Below the pieces are notes generated by a model. The model was not told the DNA's origin. It saw nothing but the letters and a program-made list of their open reading frames with translations, and ran no database searches. A stretch of 64,000 bases of DNA from Poa pratensis (Eukaryota; Streptophyta; Magnoliopsida; Poales; Poaceae): the NCBI GenBank assembly GCA_947311845.1, contig CAMZMU010000111.1, forward strand, positions 19,496,321-19,560,320, given 5' to 3'. Positions 1 to 12,039 of this stretch are shown piece after piece. The position numbers and the translations under genes were made by a program. Every line of letters begins with the position of its first letter. The stretch's first letter is position 1.

Positions 1-707
1 AACTTGACATATTCAATATTCATCGGATCCCAGCAAACACAACATGTAGCATTACAATAATATGATCTTGATCATGTAGGGCAGCTCACAAGATCTAAAC
101 ATGATGGCACAAAGTGGAGAGACAACCATCTAGCTACTGCTATGGACCCGTAGTCCAAGGATGAACTACTCACGCATCACTCCGGAGGCAGGCATGGCGA
201 TGTAGAAGCCTCCGGTGACGATTCCCCTCTCCGGCAGGGTGCCGGGAAGAGGTTCTGAACCCTCCCGAGCTAGGGTTGACGACGGCGGCGTCTCTGGACT
301 TTTCGTGGATATTTGCTCAGGTACTTAGGGTTTTCGCGTCGGGGGGAATAAGTAGGCGAAAGGGCGGCGGCTGCGGACCCCCGAGGGGCCCACACCACCC
401 TAGGGCGCGGCAGGGGGGGCCCGCGCCCTAGGTGCGTGTGGCCCTCCTCTGTGCTCCTTCGCTCCGTCAGCGTGTTCTGGAAAAATAGGCACCCCCGTGT
501 AGTTTCGTCCAATTCCGAGAATATTTCCAGACTAGCTTTTCTGGAATACAAAAAAGCAGAAAACAGGAACTGGCACTTCGGCATCTTGTTAATAGGTTAG
601 TCCCAAAAAATGTATAAAAGTGATATAAAGTAGATGCAAAACATGTAGCAATTGGTATAAAACAAGCATGGAACATCAAAAATTATAGATACGTTTGAGA
701 CGTATCA
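1..707 (-). mobile_element. Gypsy 3' LTR, partial (element 1)
   Basis: This is the downstream LTR of a minus-strand gypsy-type retrotransposon, cut by the left edge of the window. It ends at ...GACGTATCA, so on the minus strand it begins TGATACGTCTC, and the internal region starts at 708 with a purine-rich tract (AAGCTTGGGGATGC on the minus strand). It matches 6530-7255 almost throughout. By eye I count roughly 14 substitutions plus several indels, about 2 percent, so this insertion is older than the element at 43096-51334. The start TGATACGTCT, the LTR length of about 1.6 kb and the gag-only interior recall the Triticeae Sabrina group; that name is tentative. Confidence 0.85.
386..444. other. 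LTR stem-loop (element 1, 3' LTR)
   Basis: The arm at 386-410 (ending CCCTAGGGCGCGG) is complementary, with a few single-base bulges, to the arm at 421-444 (starting CCGCGCCCTAGG). The loop at 411-420 is G-rich. The structure lies in U3 on the minus strand, upstream of the weak TATA-like segment. The same position in the other LTRs of the window also folds back, with different stem bases in the other element. Confidence 0.65.
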
Positions 708-3374
708 GCATCCCCAAGCTTAGTTCCTACTCGTCCTCGAGTAGGTAAACGATAAAAACAAAATAATTTTTGAGGTGACATGCTACTATCATAATCTTGA
801 TCATATAATATTGCAAGGCACATGTAAATGAATGAAGTGATCCAAGTCAATGGTCTATAATTTGCTACCAAATAGATAATGAGTAAACAATGAATCACAC
901 AAGCTAAACGTTTTCATGAATAGTACTTTCGAGACAAGCATCAAACAGTTTTGCATAAGTGTTAACTCATAAAGCAATAGTTTCTAATAAAAGGTATTTA
1001 ATCAACACAAAGGAAGAATTTAGTTTCAGCATTTGCTTCAACTTTCAACATATTTATCTCATGGATATTGTCAACACAAAGTAGTATAACAAGTCCAATA
1101 CATTGCATATAACGCATGTTGTAACAAAGTTGACACTAGTGTTTGCTTGTGGAAGACAGAAAGAATAGGAAAACTGACTCAACATAAAAGTAAAAGAAAG
1201 GCCCTTCGCAGAGGGAAGCAGGGATTAAATCATGTGCTAGAGCTTTTAGGTTTTTGAAAGCATATAGAGATTGCATAAAATATTTGATACTCCTCCCAAC
1301 CTTGCTAACACAAGCCATGGCTAACCGAATCCTCGGGTGCCTTCCATCAATCACATACCATGGAGGAGTATCTATTTTTGAGAGGTGTTTGTTAATTGTC
1401 AACGAATGGTAGCGGGTGAGAACAGTATTCTACCTGTCGAACGGACTTTTAAGAGCGGCTCCCATGAAGGACGTTATTTCTACCAGCAAGGCAGATCATC
1501 CCTCTTTCTCTTTGGTTTACACACATTCAGGTATTTCACTGTTTGTCATTGCTTACTGATGAATCAGGGCAAAAGTGTGAAGAGAATTAATTGGTTAAAG
1601 TTGTAATTAATTGGGACTGGGCACCCCGTTGCCAGCTCTTTTTGCAAGTTATTGGATAAGCGGATGTATATGCCACTAGTCCAGGTGTAAAAGTCCACTC
1701 GACAAATAGAATAAAGAATAACCACACTAATTCCTCATGAGCTAGTAAACATTGACACAAAAAGGGAATAATAACATTTTGAATAATTTAAAGGTAGCAC
1801 ATGAAAAATTTACTTGGAGTGGCAAGGAAATACCACATATAGGTAGTTATGGTGGACACAAATGGCATGGATTTTGGCTCAAGGATTTGGATGCACGAGA
1901 AGCATTCCCTCTCAGTACAGAGTTTAGGCTAGCAAGGTTATGTAAGCAAACAAGAATATCAACCCGTACACCAAGTTTTATATGACAAACATATTGCAAA
2001 CGTTATAAGACTTCATACCGTCTTCCTTGTTAACCAAACCCTGTTATTAGAAAATATCTAGACCTTAGAGTACCACCGATGCAAACCAAATTTTCAACAA
2101 GCTTTACGGTAGTTCTTCACTAATAGGCTTAACTCATGTGATGCACAATTTAATCATGATCTACTTGTTAACTCAAAACAATTGACAAGCATCAAGTTAT
2201 CCATTTTAGTGATCTACAAGATTAAGCAAGTTTTTCCTTATACCAATTACCACATGCAACATTTTCTGAACCAACCAAACACCAATCAATTTATTTCATC
2301 AACTCTCCAAACAAATATAAGTGAAGCAAGAGAGTACTTTCTACAAAAGAAAGCTAATAGCTCTGACAAGAGATACATGAAAACAAGAGCTAAAAGCTGA
2401 ACAGCGCTAGATATGAATACTCAACAAATATAAGTGAAGAATAGGAGTATTCTCATGAAAAAGCGGAGCGTGTCTCTCTCCCAATCAAGAATGCTAGGGT
2501 CCAGTCAAGCTTTATTGAAAATAAAAGTGCAATACTGAAAATAAAAAGCACACAGACGCTCCAAGAAAAGCACATATGATGTGAAAGAATTAAAATATAG
2601 TTTCACTAGAGATGACCTGATAATTTTGACGATGAAGAAGGGGATGCCTTGGGCATCCCCAAGCTTAGACGCTTGAGTCTTCTTGAAATATGCTGGGGAG
2701 ATCCATGGGAGCCTCCCCAAGCTTAAGCTCTTCACTCTTCTTGATCCTATTATATCATCCTTCTCTCTTGACCCTTGAAAACTTCCGTCACACCAAACTC
2801 AAAGTAGATCTCATTAGAGGGTTAGTGCATAATCAAAAATTCACATGTTCTATAAAGACGCAATATGATTTGTTACTTTAAACATTAGCTACAGCCACTG
2901 ATGTTATGTGAAGCTCTTCCACCCAAAAAAGAATTTCACTCAACACTAGTAAAAGAGAGAATGCAAAATAAAAAGGCATAATCTGTCTAAAACAGAACAG
3001 TCCGCAAAGACGAATTTTTTCGAGGCACTTACGACGCTCAGATCGAGAAACTCTGAACTAATGAAAGTTTCAGACATTCATAAAGATTACGCAAAAAATT
3101 TCAGATTTAATTAACAATCTGGTGATTTTAGGAATTTCGTACAGTGAACAGCAAAAATCTGTTTCTGCGCAGCAATCAAAATTAAGCATCTTACATTAGA
3201 GGCTACTCTTGGCACAACAATGCGAGAAAATAAAGATACAAAGGAGTTGCTACAGAAGTAAACAAACTCCTTGACTCAATAAAAGAAAAATTGCAGAAAA
3301 ATAAAATGGGTTGCCTCCCATAAGCGCTTTTCTTTAACGCCTTTTAGCTAGGCACAAAGCATGCATCAAGTATT

Positions 3375-5450
3375 ACCAAGTGAAGAAGCATCAACATTGT
3401 GTTTGTTCGAACAATAGAATCATAAGGTGGCTTAATCTTCTTCCTAGGAAAGTGTTCCATACCTTTCTTGAGAGGAAATTGATATTTTATATTCCCTTCT
3501 TTCATATCAATAATAGCACCTACAGTCTAAGAAAAGGTCTTCCCAGCACAATAGGGCATGATGGATTGCACTCAATATCCAAGACAATAAAATCAACGGG
3601 GACATAATTGTTGTTAACCATGATAAGAACATCATCAATTCTTCCCAAAGGTTTTTTAATAGTAGAATCAACAAGGTGAACATCCAAGTAACAATTTTCC
3701 AAAGGTGCTAAATCAAGCATATCATATAATCTTTTAGGCATAACAGAAATACTAGCACCAAGGTCACACAAAGCATTGCAATCAAAGTCATTCAATTTCA
3801 ATTTAATGATGGGCTCCCAACCATCTTCTAACTTCCTAGGGATAGAAGCTTCATGTTTTAATTTCTCTCCCTAACTTGTAGAGCATTAGTAATATGTTTA
3901 GTAAAAGCCATGTTTATAGCACTAGCATTAGGACTTCTAGCTAGCTTTTGCAAGAACTTAATTACTTCAGAAATATTGCAACCATCAAAATCAAAGTCAT
4001 TATTATCAAAAGTAATGGAGTTATTTCTTCCTTATTGCTAGAAATTTCAGCATCTTTATCAAGGACAGTTTCAGAGTTATCAGGCAATTTAGGACATTTT
4101 GCAATAGAAGTGGAAACATTACCAACACCAACTATCTTGCCATTAATGGTAGGAGGTTTGTTAACACTTGAGTTTGAAGCATTTTCAGAAGTAGTAATAG
4201 TATAAACTCTAGCAATATTATTCTTTCTAGCAATTTCATCCTCTCTTTCCCATCTAGCATGCAATTCAGCTAACATCCTCACATTGTTATCAATTTTAAC
4301 TTGTATAGCATTGAGAGTTTTGCTCTCTTTAACATCATGAGGCATGTTCTTTAGTTTCAATAAGTCAACATCAAGAGCAAGACTATCAACTTTAGAGGAA
4401 AGCACATCAATTTTCCCAAATTTCTCCTCAACAGTTTTATTGAAAGCAGTTTGTGTACTAATAAAATCCTTAAGCATAACTTCAAGATCAGAGGGTACAC
4501 TCTTATTATTATTGTAGGAGTTACTATAGGAATTTCCATAACCATTGCCACTATTAGAAGGATAGGGCCTATAATTGCTATTACCAAAATTATTCCTATA
4601 AGCATTGTTGTTGAAATTATTATTTTTAATGAAGTTCACATCAACATGCTCTTCTTGAGCAACCAAAGAAGCTAAAGGAACATTATTTGGATCAACATGT
4701 GTTTGACCATTTGCAAGCATAGACATAATAGTATCAATTTTGGCACTCAAGGAGGAGGTTTCCTCAACAGAATTTACCTTCTTACCTGTTGGAGCTCTCT
4801 CGGTGTGCCACTCAGAATAATTAATCATCATATCATCAAGAAGCTTTGTTGCAGCACCCAAAGTGATGGACATAAAGGTACCTCCAGCGGCCGAATCCAA
4901 TAAATTCCGAAGAAAAATTTAATCCTGCATAGAAGGTTTGGATGATCATCCAAGTAGTCAGTCCATGAGTGGGACAATTTTTAACCAATGATTTCATTCT
5001 CTCCCATGCTTGAGCAACATGTTCATTATCAAATTGCTTAAAATTCATTATGCTACTTCTCAAAGAAATAATCTTAGCAGGAGGATAATATTTTCCAATA
5101 AAAGCATCTTTGCATTTAGTCCATGAATCAATACTATTTCTAGGCAAAGATAGCAACCATTCTTTAGCACGTCCTCTCAAGGAGAAAGGAAAAAGTTTCA
5201 GTTTAATAATATCACCATCTACTTCCTTGAGCTTTTGCATTTCACAAAGTTCAACAAAGTTATTAAGGTGAACAGCAGCATCATCAGTACTAACACCAGA
5301 AAATTGCTCTTTCATAACAAGATTTAAAAGTGCAGGTTTAATTTCATAAAATTCTGCTGAAGCAGCAGGTGGAGCAATAGGTGTGCATATGAAATCATTG
5401 TTGTTCGTGCTAGTGAAATCACACAACTTAGTGTTCTCAGGAGTACTCAT
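3375..5450 (-). pseudogene. gag-protease pseudogene of gypsy element 1
   Basis: A frame-broken gag starts at 5450 (MSTPENTKLC...). It has a recognisable retrotransposon gag domain in 4910-5330, with LFPFSLRGRAKEWL, a W-T-K-C segment and AWERMKSLVKNCP. A 2-base difference from element 2 near 4907-4912 moves the frame. The downstream part continues from about 4900 to 3962 and includes an Asn/Tyr-rich linker and coiled-coil stretches. Another shift near 3962-4010 separates an aspartic-protease-like block (about 3520-3801) with the motif ALCDLGASISVMP. At least three frames are needed to read the protein, so the copy is dead. The reading of the breaks rests on comparison with the nearly intact copy at 47369-49461. 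Confidence 0.8.
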
Positions 5451-5630
5451 TTTAGCAGAAATAAAAACAGTACAGAAAATAACTTGAAAGTAAACTAGAT
5501 GCAAATAACCAATTTTTTTGTGTTTTTGATAATTGAAAGCAAACAAGATAAAATAAAATAAACTAAGCAACACAAAAACAAAGTAAAGAGATTGGAAGCG
5601 TGAAACTCCCCTTGCAGAAGACTGCTGTCT

Positions 5631-5647
5631 CCCCGGCAACGGCGCCA
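5631..5647 (-). other. Primer binding site, tRNA-Asp type (element 1)
   Basis: On the minus strand this reads TGGCGCCGTTGCCGGGG, complementary to the 3' end of plant tRNA-Asp (..CCCCGGCAACGGCG plus CCA). It lies 11 nt inside the 5' LTR border at 5659. Element 2 has the same 11-nt spacing. Confidence 0.85.
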
Positions 5648-5788
5648 GAAAAATAGCTTGATGACGTGAAACACACGTTCGTTGGGAGACCCCAAGAGGA
5701 AGGTATGATGTAGTCAGCAGCAAGTTTTCCCTCAGAAAGAAACCAAGGTTATCGAACCAGTAGGAGCAGCAACTCTTCAGAAGGTTGT

Positions 5789-5810
5789 CAACGGCGCCAG
5801 AAAAATAGCT
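5789..5810. repeat. 22-bp copy of primer-site border inside LTR
   Basis: The 22 bases at 5637-5658 (end of the primer site plus the 11-nt spacer up to the LTR) recur exactly at 5789-5810, inside the LTR, 152 bp away. The element 2 LTR lacks this copy at the corresponding place (near 49870-49900). Confidence 0.85.
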
Positions 5811-6917
5811 GTCGCAGGGAGTCTGGACTGTTGACGTGGAATCTGCACACAACACAATCAAACTACTTTGCCCCAACGAAACAGTGAGGTTGTCAATCTC
5901 ACTGGCTTGCTGAAAACAAAGGATTAAACGTATGGTGTGGAAAATGAGTATTAAATTGCAGAGAATGAAAAATGAACAGTTTACAGTTTGTGGTTGTTTA
6001 ATCAGTGTAAAAGAATGGACCGGGGTCCACAGTTCACTATGGTGTCTCTCCATAAAAGATAACCAACATGTTGGGTGAACAAATTACAGCTGGGCAATTG
6101 ACGAATAGTGAGCGCATGACAATGCATATACATGACATGTTGACTACTATGATATTTAATTGGGCATTACGACATAATACATAGACCGTTATCCAACAAC
6201 ATCTATGACTAATAATCCACCGCCGGGTTGTCATCTGAGTCCCCGTTGGTATTAAGTTGCAAGCAACGGATAATTGCATTAAGTAAAGTGCGTAATGTAA
6301 ACAAACACATATGCCCGTGGACATAGCATCGTTAGGTTATCCCTAGTGGCAATAGCACATCCACAACCTTAGAACTTTCTGTCACTGTCCCAGGTTAAAC
6401 GGAGACATGAACCCACTATCTAGCATAAATACTCTCTCTTGGAGTTACAAGCATCTACTTGGCCAAAGCATCTACGAGTAACGGAAAGCATGCAAGATCT
6501 TAAATAACATATGAGATAGATTGATAATCAACTTGACATAATATTCAATATTCATCGGATCCCAGCAAACACAACATGTAGCATTACAATAATATGATCT
6601 TGATCATGTAGGGCAGCTCACAAGATCTAAACATGATGGCACAAAGTGGAGAGACAACCATCTAGCTACTGCTATGGACCCGTAATCCAAGGATGAACTA
6701 TTCACGCATCACTCCGGAGGCAGTCATGGCGATGTAGAAGCCTCCGGTGACGATTGCCCTCTCCGGCAGGGTGCCGGGAAGAGGTTATGAACCCTCCCGA
6801 GCTAGGGTTGACGACGGCGGCGTCTCTGGATCTTTTCGTGGATATTTGCTCAGGTATTTAGGGTTTTCGCGTCGGGTGGAATAAGTAGGCGAAAGGGCGG
6901 CGGCTGCGGACCCCGAG

Positions 6918-6975
6918 GGGCCCACACCACCCTAGGGCGCGGCAGAGGGGGGGCCCACGCCCTAGGTGCGTGTGG
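6918..6975. other. LTR stem-loop (element 1, 5' LTR)
   Basis: The arms at 6918-6942 and 6954-6975 are complementary around CCTAGGGCGCGG / CCACGCCCTAGG. This is the same structure as 386-444, with a slightly longer G-rich loop. A 12-base insertion lies directly after it relative to the other LTR. Confidence 0.6.
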
Positions 6976-7260
6976 TCTCCTGGTGGCCCTCCTCTGCTGC
7001 TCCTTCGCTCCGTCAGGCGTGTTCTGGAAAAATAGGCACCCCCGTGCAGTTTCGTCCAATTCCGAGAATATTTCCAGACTAGCTTTTCTGGAATTAAAAA
7101 ACAGCAGAAAACAGGAACTGGCACTTCGGCATCTTGTTAATAGGTTAGTCCCAAAAAATGTATAAAAGTGATATAAAGTAGATGCAAAACATGTAGCAAT
7201 TGGTATAAAACAAGCATGGAACATCAAAAATTATAGATACGTTTGAGACGTATCAATCCA

Positions 7261-7810
7261 CACGAAAGCTTTGAGAAAACATGATGCATTCTTAGAGGCA
7301 TCAATGGGCGTAGGAAGAGATAGGCCGGGTTGACCATTTGGACAGGACCATTGGGACATACGGGCCAAATGATCATGTGTGATGTGTAGCATATATATAT
7401 CATAGGCCCACTTTTCACATCCGTCTACTATATATCTTCTGTCATCTCACACATATTGTTCTCCATAAACCTTGGCACATGGTCACTCGTATCCAACCAT
7501 GTTCAATTAGAGATCTTAAATATTATATTATTCGTTTGGACCATACCCGCAACAAATTTGTAAAACTAGCCCATCTCTACATATTTTTTATTTGGGTACA
7601 AAGAAAAGGAAATAAACATAATACCATAGGCATATGTGTTTACAAGAGCTCATTAATTAGCCTTTAATCATTTCATTACAGTCGACACTTCTATTTAATG
7701 GTATGACACAACCACATGTTAGCCTTATTTGTGAGCATTTCAATGTAAATAATTGCAATTATCCAAATTACTTGTGAATCCTTTGCTTCCTCCACGCATG
7801 CTTCCCCCAA
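7261..7810. other. Intergenic, no recognised feature
   Basis: AT-rich sequence between the retrotransposon and the 3' end of the mannanase gene. I see no gene or repeat here beyond the probable 3' untranslated region of the mannanase near 7700-7810. Confidence 0.5.
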
Positions 7811-9713
7811 TTAGACCATCGGAGAAAAGCCCTCGAGTTTGGCACACTCTTGGGAGACGATGGCAGTGGTGGTGGGGCTACGCTCGAGTATGACCTCGTA
7901 GCCATCGGCCCATCCCTCCATTCCAGGCGCCATCACCTGCCAGAAGAGACCCCGGCACACGGCCCCCCTTTCCACACAGATGCGTAGATTGTGTCGTACA
8001 CCATACGAAAGTAGTCGTCACGCACCGCCACCGTGTAGCCATTGGACCGAGAGGACCAACCGAACTCCGACACTAGCAGCGGCTTATGGAGATGCTTCTT
8101 TGCGTCCTTAATGTGGGAGGCCATCCACTTCTTCATAAACCTCACTTGTGCCTCATTGCTCGACCCGGGGAGCCATTGGTCGGGGTAGGAATGGATGGTG
8201 GCGAAATCGACAGTGGGGATGCGGTTGTTGGAGATGAAGTCGGTGCCCACGGTGGTGTAGCCTGGGTTGAACTTCTTGCGATTGGGCACAGACTCGCCGT
8301 AAAACCCTTCAAGGCCAATCTCCACCATGTGGTTGGGGTCGATGGACTTGACGTAGGCGGACATCAGCATGACCCAGCCCTGCATGGTTTTTCCGGAGAG
8401 GTCACTCATGAGGCGAGGCTCGTTCATCAGCTCCCAGGCGAATATGGTCGGCTCGTCCTTGTAAGCCACTCCCGTGAAGTTGTTGATTCTCGTGAGCATT
8501 TTCTGTTCAACATACATACACATAACTTAATAAAACAACGTAAATGCTGCACGGGCACGTACACAAGATGCTAACTACGATCGAGCTTAACCTGACGACA
8601 TTCAAACATGAGTGCATTCTAATATTATTTGGTGTAGAAATTAGAATACACACGATTAAACGCATCGCTTGCATGCGTGCATGGACGGACCTTGATGTGG
8701 TTCATGTAGAAGCGTTGTGTGAGGCCGTCGGTGAAGAAATCATCATCGGAGCCTAGGAAGTGGCCCTGGTCTCTAGCCACCGCACGTACTGATTCTTCCC
8801 GCCGAAAGCGTTCCAGTTGTTCACCAAGCTCAAGATCAAGTAGATCCCTCGTTTTTTCGCCTCTGCGATGACATAATCTAGCCCCTGAATATATGCAAAG
8901 AGGGCAATATACAACGCTTGATTATTTACTCCACATGCAGAGACATATATGTGCATGTCACTGTTCATCATGCGTTGGTACAAATTAATTTCGTATGAGA
9001 TGATTAAATCCCATTGTTGGTAAAAACAGTCCATTCTCTATCCCAGGAAACTATTTACAACCACTAGGAACACAATGAAAACCTTTTCACTGGACAACAC
9101 TAATACTGAGACAAAACAAAAGTGTAATAAGCAATACGTACCATTAATTTAAAACGTTGGTGTTATTGCTTAAGAAGATAAGCATAGCAATTAAACTATG
9201 TCCATCTAGTTAAACCGTACTACAGAATTCGAACGTTGCAATAGAGAGCTTCAGAATAGATGGAACGAAATCAATGACATCCAAAGTAAGACTGGCTCTA
9301 GCTTTGGCGTGTAATTAATATGCTCTCTAGCCTAGCGCGCTTGGCAGTTCAACGCGACCCAAACATACCATGAACGTATCCTCGTTGTACACGCCGGGGG
9401 CGATCTGCAGCGGCCGGTTGCTGCCGCCGTCGTTGAAGGCCATGGTCCTGACGAGCGTGGCGCCGAGGCGGGACGCCTGGTTCAGCGTGTCGAGCACCTT
9501 GCTCCGGTCGCCGGGGTTGGACCCCATGTACATGAGCCAGTAGGCGTTGAACCCGTGGGAGTAGAACGGCCGACCGCCCACCGTGAACCGCGTCCCGTTC
9601 GCCCTCACGAACCCGCCGGACCTCCTGGCCTCGCCGTGGTGCCCGGCCGCGAGGGCCAGGACGGCCAAACACGACGCGATCAATAGTAGCCGCTGAGCGG
9701 TGTTGATCCCCAT
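7811..9713 (-). CDS. GH5 mannan endo-1,4-beta-mannosidase, two frame breaks
   Basis: An endo-beta-mannanase of glycoside hydrolase family 5, which hydrolyses mannan and glucomannan in the cell wall. Three exons fit: 9369-9713, 8691-8884 and 7811-8502, all with GT-AG borders and phase 0. Exon 1 gives a signal peptide ([20 protein letters not shown]) and [12 protein letters not shown]. Exon 3 carries the general acid/base Glu in [10 protein letters not shown] and the nucleophile Glu in [10 protein letters not shown]. Two single-G losses break the frame. One lies at 8776/8777 and leads to TAG near 8753. The other lies in the C-run 7950-7953, just before the conserved [13 protein letters not shown] segment. 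With one base added to each exon the lengths become multiples of three and give about 410 residues, normal for the family. So this is either a young pseudogene or a gene with two homopolymer sequencing errors. Confidence 0.85.
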
Positions 9714-9872
9714 GTCTAAGTATGCGAAACCGAAGCTGGCGCGGATGCAAGAATCGAGCAATTAGCTACTGTAGCCTATGGGGTGCAATGTTTGCGGTGA
9801 TCGATGGATGGATCACTTTCACTGCGTGGATGTGGACGAGTACTGTGGATGATAGTACATGGAATGCTCGCG

Positions 9873-9884
9873 TTATATATATAG
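9873..9884 (-). promoter_or_regulatory. TATA box of the mannanase gene
   Basis: The minus strand reads CTATATATATAA about 160 bp upstream of the proposed start codon at 9713, followed by sequence compatible with a 5' leader. It is the only strong TATA-like run close to the start. Confidence 0.5.
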
Positions 9885-9959
9885 GCACGGGTTCTTGCAT
9901 GGAGAGACGAAATAGGCAGCAGGTACACAGGTGTTTTTTCTTTTTTTAAAGCTCGAGGA

Positions 9960-11440
9960 AAGTTCTGGCTTTTCAATTAATAGTTGGCATGTACGTGCAA
10001 CGCACGTTTCACAATTAAAGTGGGAAATTATAAAGGGCCGTCAATTGGAGAATAAGAAAGTCAAGGAGGAAATTTATACTATAAATATGTCAAGTAGTAT
10101 GAAGTTGGTGATGACAGTACCGCCTCATCACCTTTGTTTTCATCATCCTAGTATGATATGTTAGAACGGGTACAAAAGGGAATTGTTAAAAATCGTTGGA
10201 GGCTTGGAGCATAAGCAGCTAGCTATCTCTAGTAGCGGATAGCAACTATATATTTTAGATTTTGCTGTAGAAATGGTAATGAAAAATATGATCAGAGTAG
10301 TACCTACCAATCGAAGTATTCAATTATTCCATTCCCAGATAGTCTTATATATCCATAAGAGCTGTGTGATAAGCATAATCCCTAATGCACTCTGTGTAGC
10401 TACTTCCCTATGTTCGCTTTCAAGCCTACAAATATTTCAAGAGATCGTATTTCAACACAAAGGTGCAGTTGTTATAAAAAATATAGCAAATATAGCACAA
10501 AAGAACTTATTTACGTTTAAACTGAATGGAGAATGTGGAGAAGGAACATGGAGATTTCACATCTTTACAAATTGGTGCAGATACTAATATTAACATCTCA
10601 GTGTATAGATTTTTTTCTACAATTGAACACAGATCCATTATAAAATAGGTCAAATTTATTTACAACAAATTGTGGACCAAATCTGAAATCATAAGTTGTC
10701 AAGTATACAACTGAAACTATCCAATTTCGGGCATAATATGAGAATGAAGTAATTAGTGCAGCATACCTGAACTGGAACCCTGACGGGAAGAAGAAAAACA
10801 TGTATGTTAACAATAGTCAAGTTACATGGCCGAATTTTATATTTCCATGAATATTTAATGTTTAGTTTTTTTTTTTTAAAGTCATCACAGAGAATCTCTT
10901 GCCAAGAACAAACATGACCGCTAGCAAGTCTGCAAAATAATTTAAAGCATAAATAATAATTTCAGTAATAGAATTCTCATTATTTTTTCACACGTTGGAT
11001 TGCATACCACATCCTTAGTTTCTCCATCGATCTGCACACATCTTTGACCAATTCCAGCAAGTAGATGCAATTCAGCTAAATGCAACAGTTTGAAACTTTG
11101 AAGCCATGGGGCTGAATTTATTAACCGACAAAGGCTATAATAAAAAGAGAAACCCTGTGTTAAGAGCTCCCTGGTTTTCAGCCAAAACCATCCAGGAAAT
11201 ATGACTATAAGACAGCAGGAACTGTTTAGTACTGAAAAAATAACTGAAGAATCGGCCTTTTAGAAACAAAAGTAATTAGACTTGTACATAAGTGGTATTC
11301 ATCAATGACAGGTGATGTTGCAGCCAGCATCACCGTGCATTGCCAGCCGCCGGACATCCACCTCTTGCTAGCTTAGCTTTGACGTGAACTGATCGCCCAA
11401 ACCTAACCAAATAAACCATCAGACAATTCATTAGATTATG
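9960..11440. other. Intergenic, no gene recognised
   Basis: AT-rich spacer between the mannanase promoter and the bHLH gene. Near 9986-10010 there is a short stem-loop motif (ACGTGCAACGCACG) resembling grass Helitron 3' hairpins, but no CTRR terminus follows it. I support no open reading frame here. Confidence 0.4.
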
Positions 11441-12039
11441 TTTCCACTAATGTTTCTCAAACGGTGGAAGAATGCAACCGTTTCTGTCATACTGGGGGAA
11501 CAACTTGACTTGCCATGAGTAGTGTTTGCTAGAGGACCGCTGCCCAGGAAGAGACTTGTTCATGAAGGTGGGAATAGGATTGTCAGTGCAGCATGAACAA
11601 AATTGATGACGGGAGGAGATCCAAGTATGCAAAGAATTGATAAGGTACGATGCTCAGCTGCACAAACAGATCAACGAATACTTAGAAACCAAATTAATGA
11701 TTTTCTTACAATTTTGTCCAGGAAGAAGGAAACACCTTCCACTGCTGTTCTTGCACGTGTAGTTGTCGAGAATCGAGATGCATCGGTGACTCTCCGCAGA
11801 TGTCGCCCACCGGATTCATGCTGCGACGCCAAGGCATTGTTCGCCCGCTTGCCTGGCAAAGCAACTCCAAACGACGCTTATTGTTTGGGATGTGCAGACG
11901 CAATTGTAGGTTTACTGCTGGTAGCCTTGGAGTCCATGCGTGCAACTCCATGTCAGCCACCTTATCTTGACGGCGTGGTCATATCAGAGAAGATCAACTC
12001 CACGTCGCGACCTGATCTTGACGGCGTGCTCATACCTGA
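11441..12039. other. Downstream region of bHLH gene, unassigned
   Basis: This segment follows the last supported bHLH exon. Around 11970-12040 a short unit (CTTGACGGCGTG followed by GTCATA or CTCATA) occurs twice. Open frames exist on both strands but none matches a protein I recognise. It may be a 3' untranslated region mixed with inserted DNA that replaced the normal end of the bHLH gene. Confidence 0.35.

Larger units (their letters stand above)
708..5658 (-). mobile_element. Internal region of gypsy element 1
   Basis: This is the interior of the first retrotransposon, between the 3' LTR (to 707) and the 5' LTR (from 5659). From 708 to about 3370 it is AT-rich and largely non-coding, homologous to 44715-47370 of element 2. 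Both contain repeated short tracts such as GGCATCCCCAAGCTTA near 2650-2720 and 46650-46735. Next follows a broken gag-protease frame, then the untranslated leader and primer site. No reverse transcriptase, RNase H or integrase motif is seen, so the element must have depended on enzymes from a relative. Confidence 0.8.
5659..7255 (-). mobile_element. Gypsy 5' LTR (element 1)
   Basis: This is the upstream LTR of the minus-strand element, 1597 bp, running from TGATGACGTG on the plus strand to ...GACGTATCA. It carries the U3 stem-loop (6918-6975) and the conserved leader segment near 6660-6800 also found in the other LTRs. Unlike the element 2 LTR, it contains an internal 22-bp copy of the primer-site border (5789-5810). 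The flanking pentamer on this side is ATCCA (7256-7260); its partner lies outside the window. Confidence 0.85.

Noticed and set aside
7933..8574. Plus-strand frame 8086-8574 overlapping the mannanase
   Set aside because: It is antisense to the strongly supported GH5 exon with its catalytic motifs.
9982..10015. Stem-loop resembling a Helitron 3' end
   Set aside because: The hairpin is present but no CTRR terminus follows, and its orientation does not pair with the 5'-like end at 14381.
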